A stretch of DNA of 64,000 nt from Mucilaginibacter sp. KACC 22063 (GCF_028736115.1 NZ_CP117877.1:1240001-1304000); one strand, 5' to 3'; positions 45,187 to 54,409 are shown, counted from the first letter of the stretch. The notes: a model not told the origin generated them from the sequence alone. Program-made: numbers and translations.

Positions 45187-46347
45187 ATGGATAAGATATT
45201 AAGTAGAACAAAAGGCGACCGATGGATATGGCTCATCGTGATACTGCTTTCAGTAATATCCATGATGGCGGTTTACAGCTCTGCAGGTGCATTGGCCTAC
45301 ACTAAGCAGGTTGGCGTCGAGTCTATCTTGTTTAAGCACATGCTGATGATCTTTGGCGGTTTGGCCTTGATGTATATTTCGCATAAGCTCGACTACCGCT
45401 ATTACGCAGGTATATCCAAATTGCTGATGGTAATTACCGTGCCGCTGCTGATGTTTACTTTGTTTTTTGGTTCTCATATCAACGGCGCAAGCCGCTGGAT
45501 AGCCATTCCGGGTACTGGTTTGGGCTTCCAGACATCAGATTTGGCTAAGCTTGCATTGATCACTTACCTGGCTCGTTCATTATCGCGCAAACAAGAGAAT
45601 ATAAAAGATGTTAAACAGTCATTCATTCCAATTATGGGCGCTGTTTGCGTTGTATTTGCACTTATTGGTCCGGCAAACTTATCAACAGGGTTAATGCTGT
45701 TTGGCGTAAGTGTTTTGCTGCTCATTATTGGCCGTATCAGTGTAAAGCAGATTTCAATTGTATGTGTTGCGGGAGTAGTATTGCTGGCGTGCATGTTAAC
45801 CTTTGGCCACAGAAAGGGAACACACTCATCACGTATGGAAGCCTTCTTACACCCCGAGCGTGTAGATCCTGATAAGTTGTTTCAGGGTAACCATGCTAAA
45901 ATAGCTATCGCTACAGGTGGTATTTTCGGTAAAGGGCCTGGTAAAAGCACCGAGCGTAATTATTTGCCAGAGGCATTCTCTGATGAGATCTACGCCATCA
46001 TTGTGGAAGAATATGGCTTGATAGGCGGCCTTGCCGTAATAGGCATTTATTTGTTTTTGTTGTATCGCTGTATCAAGATCGTTAACAAAGCGCCAAAAGC
46101 GTTTGGTGCATTACTCGCTGCCGGTTTAAGCTTCAGCTTAACTATACAGGCATTTGCAAACATGGCCGTAGCGGTTGGCTTAGGTCCGGTAACCGGTGTG
46201 CCGTTGCCATTGGTAAGTATGGGTGGTACATCTATATTATTTACAAGCGTTGCATTCGGTATTATACTCTCTGTAAGTAAGCATATAGACGAGAGCGAAG
46301 AAAATAAAAAAGTGGTGGTTGGCGAGATTGTGAACGTGGCGGCGTAA
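45187..46347 (+). CDS. ftsW: Septal peptidoglycan polymerase FtsW
   Basis: A 386-residue SEDS protein with about ten membrane helices. Conserved segments: A-V-Y-S-S-A-G near residue 30, G-A-S-R-W-I (about 100-105), L-S-T-G-L near 165 and the late F-A-N-M-A-V-A-V-G-L-G-P-V-T-G-V-P-L-P-L-V-S-M-G-G-type SEDS signature. It polymerises glycan strands at the septum with FtsI. Position between murD and murG supports FtsW over RodA. Confidence 0.94.
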   Translation: MDKILSRTKGDRWIWLIVILLSVISMMAVYSSAGALAYTKQVGVESILFKHMLMIFGGLALMYISHKLDYRYYAGISKLLMVITVPLLMFTLFFGSHINGASRWIAIPGTGLGFQTSDLAKLALITYLARSLSRKQENIKDVKQSFIPIMGAVCVVFALIGPANLSTGLMLFGVSVLLLIIGRISVKQISIVCVAGVVLLACMLTFGHRKGTHSSRMEAFLHPERVDPDKLFQGNHAKIAIATGGIFGKGPGKSTERNYLPEAFSDEIYAIIVEEYGLIGGLAVIGIYLFLLYRCIKIVNKAPKAFGALLAAGLSFSLTIQAFANMAVAVGLGPVTGVPLPLVSMGGTSILFTSVAFGIILSVSKHIDESEENKKVVVGEIVNVAA

Positions 46348-46352
46348 TACTT

Positions 46353-46387
46353 AGATCAAAGAATAAGGACAAAAGATAAAAGCAACA
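46353..46387 (+). repeat. 7-nt word array (ftsW-murG spacer)
   Basis: Five words in strict register: AGATCAA, AGAATAA, GGACAAA, AGATAAA, AGCAACA. They occupy most of the 53-base spacer; no inverted arm is present. Confidence 0.65.
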
Positions 46388-46400
46388 TAATTTAACATCT

Positions 46401-47504
46401 GTGAAATCAGCAAACAAAATAATCATCAGCGGCGGCGGTACAGGCGGGCATATTTTCCCGGCGGTATCTATTGCTAATGCATTGAAGCAAAATGATGCTG
46501 CAACGGAGCTTTTGTTTGTTGGTGCACAGGGCCGTATGGAAATGGAAAAAGTTCCGGCGGCAGGATATAAGATCATCGGCTTAAATATTCAGGGTATACA
46601 ACGTAATTCTATCGTTAAAAACCTGATGCTGCCCTTTAAAATGGTTCAGAGCGTTTCAAAAGCGATGAAGATAATTAAAGAGTTTAAGCCTGATGTGGCT
46701 GTAGGAGTTGGTGGTTATGCCTCCGGTCCACTTTTATATGCGGCATGGCTAAAAGGCGTGCCGATTTTAATCCAGGAGCAAAACTCTTATGCAGGTGTCA
46801 CCAACAAATCGTTAGGTAAACGCGCTAAAAAAATCTGCGTAGCATTTGATGGCATGGACAAGTTTTTCCCTGCCGATAAGATCATTAAAACAGGTAACCC
46901 TGTTCGCAAGGATGCGGTAGATATTGAAGGCAAGAGGTTAAAAGCGTTGGAGTTATTGAAGTTGTCGTCAGACAAAAAAACAATACTGGTAACGGGCGGC
47001 AGTTTAGGTGCGCGCACTTTAAATAATAGTGTTAAGGCAGGTTTGCAAAAGATCATTGATTCCGATGTGCAGCTGATCTGGCAAACAGGTAAGGTGTATT
47101 ATCAAAACCTGATTAACGAGTTAGGCAAGGAATACCATCCTAACATCTTGATCACCGAGTTTTTAAACCGGATGGATTTGGCTTATGCCGCAGCAGATGT
47201 AATTATCTCGCGTGCGGGTGCCGGTACCATAGCCGAGCTTTGCATTGTTAAAAAGCCGGTTATACTGGTGCCATCGCCTAATGTGGCCGAAGACCATCAG
47301 ACTAAAAACGCGCTGGCATTGGTACAGGAAAATGCAGCAATATTAGTGGCCGACCGTGATGCAGAAGCAAAACTGGTTAACCGTACGCTTGAATTATTGA
47401 AAGATAAAGACAAGCAAAAAACATTAAGTATCAACATTGGCAAACTTGCTTTGCCTAATGCAGATAAAGATATAGCAAACGAAGTTTTAAAGCTGATTAA
47501 ATAA
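46401..47504 (+). CDS. murG: UDP-GlcNAc:lipid I GlcNAc-transferase MurG
   Basis: A 367-residue GT-B glycosyltransferase making lipid II on the cytoplasmic face. The N-terminal I-I-S-G-G-G-T-G-G-H-I-F-P-A loop, G-V-G-G-Y-A-S-G-P, and the donor-site region S-R-A-G-A-G-T-I-A-E-L with the following P-S-P-N-V-A-E-D-H-Q are all intact. Start codon is GTG 46401. It is followed 3 bases later by murC. Confidence 0.96.
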   Translation: MKSANKIIISGGGTGGHIFPAVSIANALKQNDAATELLFVGAQGRMEMEKVPAAGYKIIGLNIQGIQRNSIVKNLMLPFKMVQSVSKAMKIIKEFKPDVAVGVGGYASGPLLYAAWLKGVPILIQEQNSYAGVTNKSLGKRAKKICVAFDGMDKFFPADKIIKTGNPVRKDAVDIEGKRLKALELLKLSSDKKTILVTGGSLGARTLNNSVKAGLQKIIDSDVQLIWQTGKVYYQNLINELGKEYHPNILITEFLNRMDLAYAAADVIISRAGAGTIAELCIVKKPVILVPSPNVAEDHQTKNALALVQENAAILVADRDAEAKLVNRTLELLKDKDKQKTLSINIGKLALPNADKDIANEVLKLIK

Positions 47505-47507
47505 GCA

Positions 47508-48863
47508 ATGAAGTTAAATAACATACAACGGGTTTACCTGGTGGGCATCGGCGGTATAGGCATGAGTGGCCTTGCCCGCTACTTTGCGCACCTGGGTTGC
47601 GCTGTGTATGGGTACGATAAAACTTCTACGCCGCTTACTACCGCACTTGAAAGTGAAGGTATGGCTATTGTTTACGAGGATGACAGCAAAAATGTTCCGG
47701 CTGATTTTCATTTTCCTGATGAGCATACACTCATCATCTGGACACCGGCCATTCCAAAAGATTCGTCGATCCTTAATTTTTTTATCAATAAAGGGTTTAC
47801 GCTTTACAAACGTTCGCAGGTTTTGGGCATCATCAGCGAGGGCATGTATGCCATTGCCGTAGCCGGTACGCATGGTAAAACTACCACGTCAACAATGGTG
47901 GCACACATCCTGAAACATTCTGGTAAAGATTGCTCTGCATTTTTAGGAGGCATTGCATCTAACTATGATACCAATGTGTTGTATGGCAAAAATAATATCA
48001 TGGTGGTTGAAGCCGACGAGTATGATCGTTCGTTTTTAACACTGCACCCTGATATTGCCATTGTTACTTCAATGGATGCCGACCATCTGGATATTTACGG
48101 CGACCATAGCCACCTTGCAGAATCATTCAGGTTGTTTGTTGGTCAGCTAAAGGCTAATGGTAAAGTGATTGCTAAAAAAGGTTTAGAGATTGAAAGTGAC
48201 ATTGCCTACAGCATTAATGAACAAGCCGATGCCTATGCCGAAAACTTACGGGTTGAAAAAGGGGAATTCTACTTCGACTTTAAAAATGCCGAAGTAAACA
48301 TAGCTGATATTCATTTGGGTATACCGGGCATTCATAATGTGGAGAATGCTGTTGCTGCAATACAAGCTGCATTGTTAGTAGGTGTTGAACCCGAACAGAT
48401 CAAAGCAGCGCTTACAGCATTCAAAGGAGTTAAACGCCGTTTCGAATACCTGGTGAAGAACGACGCGCATATTTACATTGATGATTATGCACATCACCCG
48501 GAAGAATTGCGGGCATGTATCTCATCAGTTAAACGTATTTACCCGGATAAAAAGCTGACCGTAGTTTTTCAGCCGCATTTGTTTACACGCACCCGCGACT
48601 TTGCCGATGGCTTTGCTGAGGTGTTAAGCATGGCCGATGAGTTGATCTTACTCGACATTTATCCGGCGCGCGAACTGCCGATAGAAGGAATTACATCAAA
48701 AATGTTACTGGATAGGGTTACCTCTGCCGGTAAAAAGTTATTAAGCAAAGCTGAAACGCTGGCAATAGTAAAACAAGAGAAGCCTGAATTGTTGCTAACC
48801 GTAGGTGCAGGAGATATAGATCAGTTGGTGGAACCTTTAAAACAGATATTAAGCTATGAATAG
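47508..48863 (+). CDS. murC: UDP-MurNAc:L-alanine ligase
   Basis: A 451-residue Mur ligase adding the first stem residue. N-terminal L-V-G-I-G-G-I-G-M-S-G-L-A binds the UDP-sugar, A-G-T-H-G-K-T-T-T-S-T is the ATP loop, V-V-E-A-D-E-Y-D and D-D-Y-A-H-H-P-E-E are family motifs. The plain MurC length argues against Mpl. It follows murG by 3 bases and overlaps ftsQ by 8. Confidence 0.95.
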   Translation: MKLNNIQRVYLVGIGGIGMSGLARYFAHLGCAVYGYDKTSTPLTTALESEGMAIVYEDDSKNVPADFHFPDEHTLIIWTPAIPKDSSILNFFINKGFTLYKRSQVLGIISEGMYAIAVAGTHGKTTTSTMVAHILKHSGKDCSAFLGGIASNYDTNVLYGKNNIMVVEADEYDRSFLTLHPDIAIVTSMDADHLDIYGDHSHLAESFRLFVGQLKANGKVIAKKGLEIESDIAYSINEQADAYAENLRVEKGEFYFDFKNAEVNIADIHLGIPGIHNVENAVAAIQAALLVGVEPEQIKAALTAFKGVKRRFEYLVKNDAHIYIDDYAHHPEELRACISSVKRIYPDKKLTVVFQPHLFTRTRDFADGFAEVLSMADELILLDIYPARELPIEGITSKMLLDRVTSAGKKLLSKAETLAIVKQEKPELLLTVGAGDIDQLVEPLKQILSYE

Positions 48864-49716
48864 AAAAAAGCTATGGCGTAATATTCTGATAGGGGCTGCA
48901 TGGGTGATCAGCCTTAGCGGTGTTGTGGTGTTAATGAGCTTTATCAGCTTTAAAAAGGAAACCATGGTATGTAAGGATGTAAAGATCTACATTCCGGGTA
49001 GCCAGTATTTTATAGATAAAGACGAGGTAGACAACATATTAGGGTTAAACAGCAATAACCTGATTGGGCGAAGAATTGCAAATATTAACCTTAACGACCT
49101 GGAAAGGAAACTGAAGGCTAACCCTTTTATAGAATATGCCAAAGTATATGCAGACATGGATGGTGTGATACAGGTAGAGATCAGCCAGCGGCAGCCGATT
49201 ATGCGGGTGTTAAACCAGTTTGATCAGGACTTTTATATTGACGAACACGGTTTAAAGATACCGCTGTCTGCAAACTTTACCGCAAGGGTACTGGCCGCCA
49301 ATGGGTATATTGAAGAGCCTTTTGGCAATAGGGTTGATACGCTGCATACGCAATTGGCAAGGGAAGTTTTTAAAACTGCTGATTTCATTACACATGACAG
49401 TTTGTGGAACGCACAGATTGCACAGATTTATGTTAATCAGCAGCACGAAATGGAGCTGATACCGCGTGTGGGCAACCACCGCATTTTATTAGGCAATGCA
49501 GATTCATTGCAAACCAAGTTCAGCAATTTGCTGGCATTTTATAAGCAGGCTATTCCGCGTGTGGGCTGGGATGCCTACCAGGTAATTAATATTAAATATG
49601 CCAACCAGGTAATTGGCGTAAAGAAAACAACTAAAGCGGATTCGGCAAAGGTGTCATCAGCACTAAAGGCCGATTCTATTAATAAAAGCATACAGGATAC
49701 ATCTCATACAAATTGA
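48856..49716 (+). CDS. ftsQ: Cell division protein FtsQ
   Basis: A 286-residue bitopic membrane protein: short cytoplasmic start, membrane helix about 11-30, then a POTRA-like region (about 40-115, with Y-I-P-G-S-Q-Y-F-I-D and N-P-F-I-E-Y-A-K-V-Y) and an FtsQ/DivIB beta domain. It links FtsL/FtsB-type proteins to the divisome. Weak sequence conservation is normal; position between murC and ftsA is strong support. Confidence 0.88.
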   Translation: MNRKKLWRNILIGAAWVISLSGVVVLMSFISFKKETMVCKDVKIYIPGSQYFIDKDEVDNILGLNSNNLIGRRIANINLNDLERKLKANPFIEYAKVYADMDGVIQVEISQRQPIMRVLNQFDQDFYIDEHGLKIPLSANFTARVLAANGYIEEPFGNRVDTLHTQLAREVFKTADFITHDSLWNAQIAQIYVNQQHEMELIPRVGNHRILLGNADSLQTKFSNLLAFYKQAIPRVGWDAYQVINIKYANQVIGVKKTTKADSAKVSSALKADSINKSIQDTSHTN

Positions 49717-49718
49717 AT

Positions 49719-51068
49719 ATGGACAAAAGCTCAACACAAGAAAAAAGTTCACCTATTATCGTAGGGCTTGATATCGGTACAACAAAGATTTGTGCTATTG
49801 TTGGCCGTCGCAGTAAAAACGGGAAGATAGAGATTTTGGGCATTGGCAAGGCTGAGTCGGCGGGTGTTACACGCGGCATGGTTTCTAATATCGATAAAAC
49901 AGTGCAGGGTATAACGCAGGCTGTTGAAATTGCGGGTGCACAATCAAATGTAGAGATCAGGGTGGTTAACGTTGGCATTGCAGGCCAGCACATTAAAAGT
50001 CTACAACATCGTGGTTTAATAACGCGCCGCGATCTTAACTCCGAAATCAGCCGTAAGGATATCGAAAAGCTGATCGAGGATATGTATAATCTGGTAATGC
50101 CTCCGGGTGAGGAAATTATTCACGTGTTGCCGCAAGAGTTTACGGTGGATAACGAGCCGGGCATTAAAGATCCTATTGGTATGGCAGGCGTACGCCTTGA
50201 GGCTAACTTCCATATTATTTCGGGCCAGGTTACGGCTATCAAAAACATTGTAAAATGCGTTAACAAGGCGCATCTGGAAAGCCAGGAATTGATACTTGAG
50301 CCATTGGCTTCTTCTGAATCGGTTTTGAGCGACGAGGAAAAAGAGGCAGGTGTGGTTCTGGTAGATATTGGTGGTGGTACTACCGATGTGGCCATCTTCC
50401 ACGAAGGTATTATCCGTCATACAGCCGTTATTCCGTTTGGTGGTAACAGCGTTACAGAGGATATCCGCGAAGGCTGTTCAGTGATGCGCAACATTGCCGA
50501 GCAACTGAAAGTAAGGTTTGGATCTGCATTAGCCGACGAGAACAAAGAAAATGAGATTGTATGTGTGCCTGGTTTACGTGGACGCGACTCGAAAGAAATT
50601 TCAGTGAAAAACCTGGCGTATGTGATACAGGCCCGTATGGAAGAAATTATCGAGCATATTTATTATGAGATAAAATCTTCAGGTTATGAGAAAAAACTGA
50701 TTGCAGGTATCGTGATCACCGGTGGTGGTGCACAATTGAAACACTTGCCTCAGCTTGTTGAGTATGTAACAGGTTTAGATTGCCGTGTAGGTTACCCTAA
50801 CGAGCACCTTGCAAAAAATGAAGTACTGCCTAAAAACATATACGAGGAGCTGCAAAGCCCCACTTTTGCTACAGGTATTGGTTTGCTGATCAAGGGTATT
50901 CAGAAGAACGAATATGACAGTGTTCCGCAAAGCGCACCGGCACAGGCTAAGATCGAAAAGCAGAAATATACATCTGAAGAAAAGCGGTTTGGTTTGTTCG
51001 GGAAACTGATTGAAACCAGTAAGCGCTTTATTAAAGATGACATCAATGACGAAGATTTTCTAAAATAA
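49719..51068 (+). CDS. ftsA: Cell division protein FtsA
   Basis: A 449-residue actin-like ATPase that anchors FtsZ to the membrane. V-G-L-D-I-G-T-T-K-I-C is phosphate-1, V-D-I-G-G-G-T-T-D-V phosphate-2 and I-V-I-T-G-G-G-A-Q-L the adenosine motif; the SHS2 (1C) domain lies between. The C-terminal F-G-L-F-G-K-L-I-E-T-S-K-R-F-I-K can form the amphipathic membrane helix, though about 10 residues follow it. I chose ATG 49719, 2 bases after the ftsQ stop. Confidence 0.96.
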   Translation: MDKSSTQEKSSPIIVGLDIGTTKICAIVGRRSKNGKIEILGIGKAESAGVTRGMVSNIDKTVQGITQAVEIAGAQSNVEIRVVNVGIAGQHIKSLQHRGLITRRDLNSEISRKDIEKLIEDMYNLVMPPGEEIIHVLPQEFTVDNEPGIKDPIGMAGVRLEANFHIISGQVTAIKNIVKCVNKAHLESQELILEPLASSESVLSDEEKEAGVVLVDIGGGTTDVAIFHEGIIRHTAVIPFGGNSVTEDIREGCSVMRNIAEQLKVRFGSALADENKENEIVCVPGLRGRDSKEISVKNLAYVIQARMEEIIEHIYYEIKSSGYEKKLIAGIVITGGGAQLKHLPQLVEYVTGLDCRVGYPNEHLAKNEVLPKNIYEELQSPTFATGIGLLIKGIQKNEYDSVPQSAPAQAKIEKQKYTSEEKRFGLFGKLIETSKRFIKDDINDEDFLK

Positions 51069-51192
51069 ATTAACAATTAATAAGTTTTCCACATTATTGA
51101 CATTTGTTAATAAACCTTGTGGAAAAAGCACTATACTTACAATTGGCAAATTAAACTTAGAGTCGGGAATTATTTAGCTGAAAATTAAGATC
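51069..51192 (+). promoter_or_regulatory. ftsA-ftsZ gap with inverted DnaA-box-like repeats
   Basis: TTTTCCACA (51085-51093) and its exact inverse TGTGGAAAA (51118-51126) are separated by 24 A+T-rich bases. Each differs from the DnaA box TTATCCACA at one position. They could bind DnaA or act as a hairpin in the ftsA-ftsZ message. No convincing TAnnTTTG box was found before ftsZ. Confidence 0.4.
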
Positions 51193-52806
51193 ATGCAGTT
51201 TGAAATGTTAAAAGAAAAGTCGTCCATCATCAAAGTTATCGGTGTTGGCGGCGGTGGCGGCAACGCAGTAAACCACATGTACAAGCAAGGTATTACCGGT
51301 GTGGACTTCATTATCTGTAATACTGATGCGCAGGCTTTGGAGTTAAGCCCGATTCCGAATAAAGTACAGTTGGGTGCCAGCCTTACTGAGGGGATGGGAG
51401 CAGGATCTATACCAGAAGTTGGTAAAAATTCAGCTATTGAAAATATCGACGATATCAAGCAAATGCTTGGTCCAAATACCAAAATGCTTTTCATCACTGC
51501 CGGTATGGGCGGTGGTACGGGTACAGGTGCAAGCCCTATTATTGCTAAAGCAGCCCGCGAGTTGGATATCCTGACTGTAGGTATTGTTACTATGCCGTTT
51601 TCATTTGAAGGCAAACGCCGTAAAATGCAGGCTGAAGAAGGCTTGGAAGAGCTGAAAAATAATTGCGATTCATTCTTGGTGATTTCAAATGACAGGCTGC
51701 GCCAGATATTTGGTAACCTGACATTGGGTTCGGCTTTTGCACAGGCAGATAATATTTTAACTACCGCTGCAAAAGGTATTGCCGAGATCATCACTTTACC
51801 GGGCTATATCAACGTCGACTTTAAAGATGTGCGTACCGTTATGCGCGACAGTGGTGTTGCCATTATGGGTAGCAGTGCTGCCGAAGGCGAAAACCGTGCG
51901 TTACGGGCAGTAGAAGGTGCTTTGGCATCTCCGCTATTAAAAGATAACGAAATTGAAGGTGCAAGATATATCCTGTTAAATATTACTTCTGGCGAGAAAG
52001 AAGTAACAATGGACGAGGTAAGCATCATTACAGATTACATACAGGAAGAAGCCGGCCTTGCTGCCGATCTGATCTGGGGTAACTGTAAAGATGATGCATT
52101 GGGCGATAAAATATCGGTTACCATTATCGCAACCGGTTTCCAAACTAAAGACGAACGCGAGAAAGAGCAAAGCAGCAAGAAGATTGTTTCAATGCTTGTT
52201 CCCGAAGATGCTCCTTTAGTAAAGCCTGTTAACGAGTTTGTAACTCCGAAAGCAGAAGAAGCTGTAGCTGCTGAGCCATTCCTGAAAAAAGAAGCGCCGG
52301 TACAACAAACAGGTCTATTTGATCTGTTTGCAAAAGGAGAAGAAGCTGCATCATCATCTTCTGCATCTGCGCCGATAATCAAACACAGCCTGATGCCTGA
52401 AGAGCCTGCTGCACCTGTAAATGAGCAGGAGCCAGGTATGGAGTTTACCTTTAAGGTTACCGAAAGTGTAATGAACTTTGAACCGGTTGCCGTACAGGAG
52501 CCAGTTGCTCAACCAGAGCCTGAGCCTGTTGCCGGTGCTGACGATAATAAAACAGACGAGTCTATCGAAGAGCAATTGCGAAAATCTCGCGAACGTATTA
52601 TGCGTTTAAAGGACCTGAGCATGAAACTGCGCAACGGTAATTTACAGGAGATGGAAAACGTACCTGCTTATAAACGTAAAGAAATTGCGTTACAGCAAAC
52701 ACCATCAAGCGATGAAAGCCAGATCTCACGTTTCTCGCTGACTGATAATGACGGGCAGACGGAGATCCGCAGAAACAACTCGTTTTTACACGATAACGTT
52801 GACTAA
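51193..52806 (+). CDS. ftsZ: Cell division GTPase FtsZ
   Basis: A 537-residue tubulin homologue forming the Z ring. G-V-G-G-G-G-G-N-A is near 17-25, the tubulin signature G106-G-G-T-G-T-G112 is intact, and the catalytic N-V-D-F-x-D-V loop is present. Beyond about residue 330 a long acidic, Pro/Glu/Ala-rich linker (to about 455) leads to N-V-P-A-Y-K-R-K, a likely FtsA-binding peptide, which unusually is followed by about 45 more residues. Last gene of the dcw cluster. Confidence 0.97.
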   Translation: MQFEMLKEKSSIIKVIGVGGGGGNAVNHMYKQGITGVDFIICNTDAQALELSPIPNKVQLGASLTEGMGAGSIPEVGKNSAIENIDDIKQMLGPNTKMLFITAGMGGGTGTGASPIIAKAARELDILTVGIVTMPFSFEGKRRKMQAEEGLEELKNNCDSFLVISNDRLRQIFGNLTLGSAFAQADNILTTAAKGIAEIITLPGYINVDFKDVRTVMRDSGVAIMGSSAAEGENRALRAVEGALASPLLKDNEIEGARYILLNITSGEKEVTMDEVSIITDYIQEEAGLAADLIWGNCKDDALGDKISVTIIATGFQTKDEREKEQSSKKIVSMLVPEDAPLVKPVNEFVTPKAEEAVAAEPFLKKEAPVQQTGLFDLFAKGEEAASSSSASAPIIKHSLMPEEPAAPVNEQEPGMEFTFKVTESVMNFEPVAVQEPVAQPEPEPVAGADDNKTDESIEEQLRKSRERIMRLKDLSMKLRNGNLQEMENVPAYKRKEIALQQTPSSDESQISRFSLTDNDGQTEIRRNNSFLHDNVD

Positions 52807-52826
52807 TTGTTTGAAAACTAATATTT

Positions 52827-52854
52827 AAGCCTTTGTATAACTTTACAAAGGCTT
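52827..52854 (+). terminator. Intrinsic terminator after ftsZ
   Basis: An 11-bp stem (AAGCCTTTGTA / TACAAAGGCTT), 6-base loop and T run, 20 bases after the ftsZ stop: end of the dcw transcript. Confidence 0.92.
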
Positions 52855-52887
52855 TTTTGTTATAATCTATTATAAAAAGTTATAACC

Positions 52888-52918
52888 TTTGTGCAAGGGC
52901 TAATAAGGGTTATATTTG
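52888..52918 (+). promoter_or_regulatory. Textbook Bacteroidota promoter for the alpha-oxoamine synthase gene
   Basis: TTTG (52888-52891), 19 bases, TATATTTG (52911-52918): full matches to the -33 and -7 elements at ideal spacing, 32 bases before the TTG start. It is the clearest promoter in the window. Confidence 0.78.
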
Positions 52919-52950
52919 TATATTATTGGCGAAATTTAAAATACGGAGTT

Positions 52951-54198
52951 TTGGATTTATTTAAGAAGATAGCAAAGAATATGGGCGGGCCAATTGGCCA
53001 GCACCAGAAATGGTCGCACGGTTATTTCTCTTTTCCTAAACTGGAAGGTGAAATTGCTCCGCACATGTATTTTAAAGGGAAAGAGCATTTGGTTTGGAGC
53101 CTGAATAACTATTTAGGTTTAGCTAATCACCCGGAAGTAAGGGCTGCTGATGCGCAGGGAGCTGCGGATTATGGTATGGCTTACCCGATGGGTGCCCGTA
53201 TGATGTCGGGTAACTCAAACAATCACGAAAAATTGGAGCGCGACCTGGCAGAATTTGTGGGTAAGGAAGATGCTTTCTTATTAAACTATGGTTACCAGGG
53301 CATGGTATCAATTATCGATTCGCTGGTTGACCGTAATGACGTTATTGTTTACGATGCGGAATCACACGCTTGTATCATAGATGGTGTGCGTTTGCACATG
53401 GGTAAACGTTTTGTTTACCAACATAATGATATTAACAGCTGCGCTAAGCAATTAGAGCGTGCTACCAAATTGGTTGAACAAACCGGAGGAGGTATTTTGT
53501 TGATTACCGAGGGCGTGTTTGGTATGTCTGGTGCACAAGGTAAGCTTAAAGAAATTATCGCTTTAAAAGAGCGTTTTGATTTCCGCTTGCTGATTGATGA
53601 TGCACATGGTTTCGGTACGATGGGTAAAACAGGCGCCGGTACACATGAGGCCCAGGATTGTATCGATGGTGTAGATGTTTACTTTGGTACTTTTGCAAAA
53701 TCAATGGCAGGTATTGGCGCATTTGTGGCCGGTAGCCATGATATTGTAAGCTACCTGCGCTATAACATGCGCTCGCAAACATTTGCAAAGGCCTTGCCTA
53801 TGCCAATGGTAATTGGTTTACAAAAGCGTTTTGAGCTTTTAAAATCAAACCCTGAACTGCGCGAGAAACTGTGGACCATTGCACTTGCTTTACAAAACGG
53901 ATTAAAAGAGCGTGGCTTTGATATTGGTATAACCGATACTATGGTAACGCCAGTGTTTCTAAAGGGCGACCTAACCGAAGCTACTACGCTTACACGTGAT
54001 CTTCGCGAAAATTACAGCATCTTCTGTTCAATTGTGGTTTATCCGGTTATTCCTAAAGGCTTAATAGAGCTGCGTTTAATCCCTACAGCAGCACATACAC
54101 TTGAGGATGTTAACCGTACGCTTAGCGCTTTCAATGAAGTATCTGAAAAACTTAAAGCCGGATATTATAAAGAAAACAAAATGGCAGTAGCTTCCTAA
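52951..54198 (+). CDS. Alpha-oxoamine synthase family PLP enzyme (possible serine palmitoyltransferase)
   Basis: A 415-residue fold-type I PLP enzyme of the KBL/BioF/SPT group, condensing an amino acid with an acyl-CoA. The PLP Lys is in F-G-T-F-A-K-S-M-A-G, the Asp in L-I-D-D-A-H-G-F-G, and the stacking His in E-S-H-A-C. Bacteroidota make sphingolipids, so an SPT role is plausible, but glycine C-acetyltransferase or another member cannot be excluded. The TTG start at 52951 has ACGGAG 3 bases upstream and fits the family's D-L-F-K-K-I start; the upstream frame contains the promoter. Confidence 0.85.
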   Translation: MDLFKKIAKNMGGPIGQHQKWSHGYFSFPKLEGEIAPHMYFKGKEHLVWSLNNYLGLANHPEVRAADAQGAADYGMAYPMGARMMSGNSNNHEKLERDLAEFVGKEDAFLLNYGYQGMVSIIDSLVDRNDVIVYDAESHACIIDGVRLHMGKRFVYQHNDINSCAKQLERATKLVEQTGGGILLITEGVFGMSGAQGKLKEIIALKERFDFRLLIDDAHGFGTMGKTGAGTHEAQDCIDGVDVYFGTFAKSMAGIGAFVAGSHDIVSYLRYNMRSQTFAKALPMPMVIGLQKRFELLKSNPELREKLWTIALALQNGLKERGFDIGITDTMVTPVFLKGDLTEATTLTRDLRENYSIFCSIVVYPVIPKGLIELRLIPTAAHTLEDVNRTLSAFNEVSEKLKAGYYKENKMAVAS

Positions 54199-54222
54199 GC
54201 TGTCGCTATTTATCATTTATAC

Positions 54223-54249
54223 AAGCCTTTCTGTACTGCAGAGAGGCTT
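54223..54249 (+). terminator. Intrinsic terminator after the alpha-oxoamine synthase gene
   Basis: An 11-bp stem with one G-T wobble (AAGCCTTTCTG / CAGAGAGGCTT), 5-base loop and T run, 24 bases after the stop. Confidence 0.85.
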
Positions 54250-54359
54250 TTTTATTGCCTTACACACTAATTATTTTCTGCTGATCATTATTATTAGTTC
54301 AATAAATCAATTCATTCCTTTAAAAAAGTAAAATATCCTGCAGATATGGCCTTTTAAAA

Positions 54360-54409
54360 TGCTAAAAACCTGCTATTGAGCGAGTTTTTAGCAGCCTAAA
54401 TTTTTTTTT
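54360..54409 (+). terminator. Unassigned hairpin with a nine-T run before the H1-like gene
   Basis: TGCTAAAAAC / GTTTTTAGCA form a perfect 10-bp stem (54360-54369, 54384-54393) around a 14-base loop; nine T follow at 54401-54409. No gene ends here, since the upstream terminator is 110 bases back. It may end an unrecognised small RNA in 54255-54360, or attenuate transcription into the next gene. Confidence 0.5.

Noticed and set aside
51174..51794. 206-codon open frame opposite ftsZ
   Set aside because: Antisense shadow; FtsZ on the plus strand is certain.
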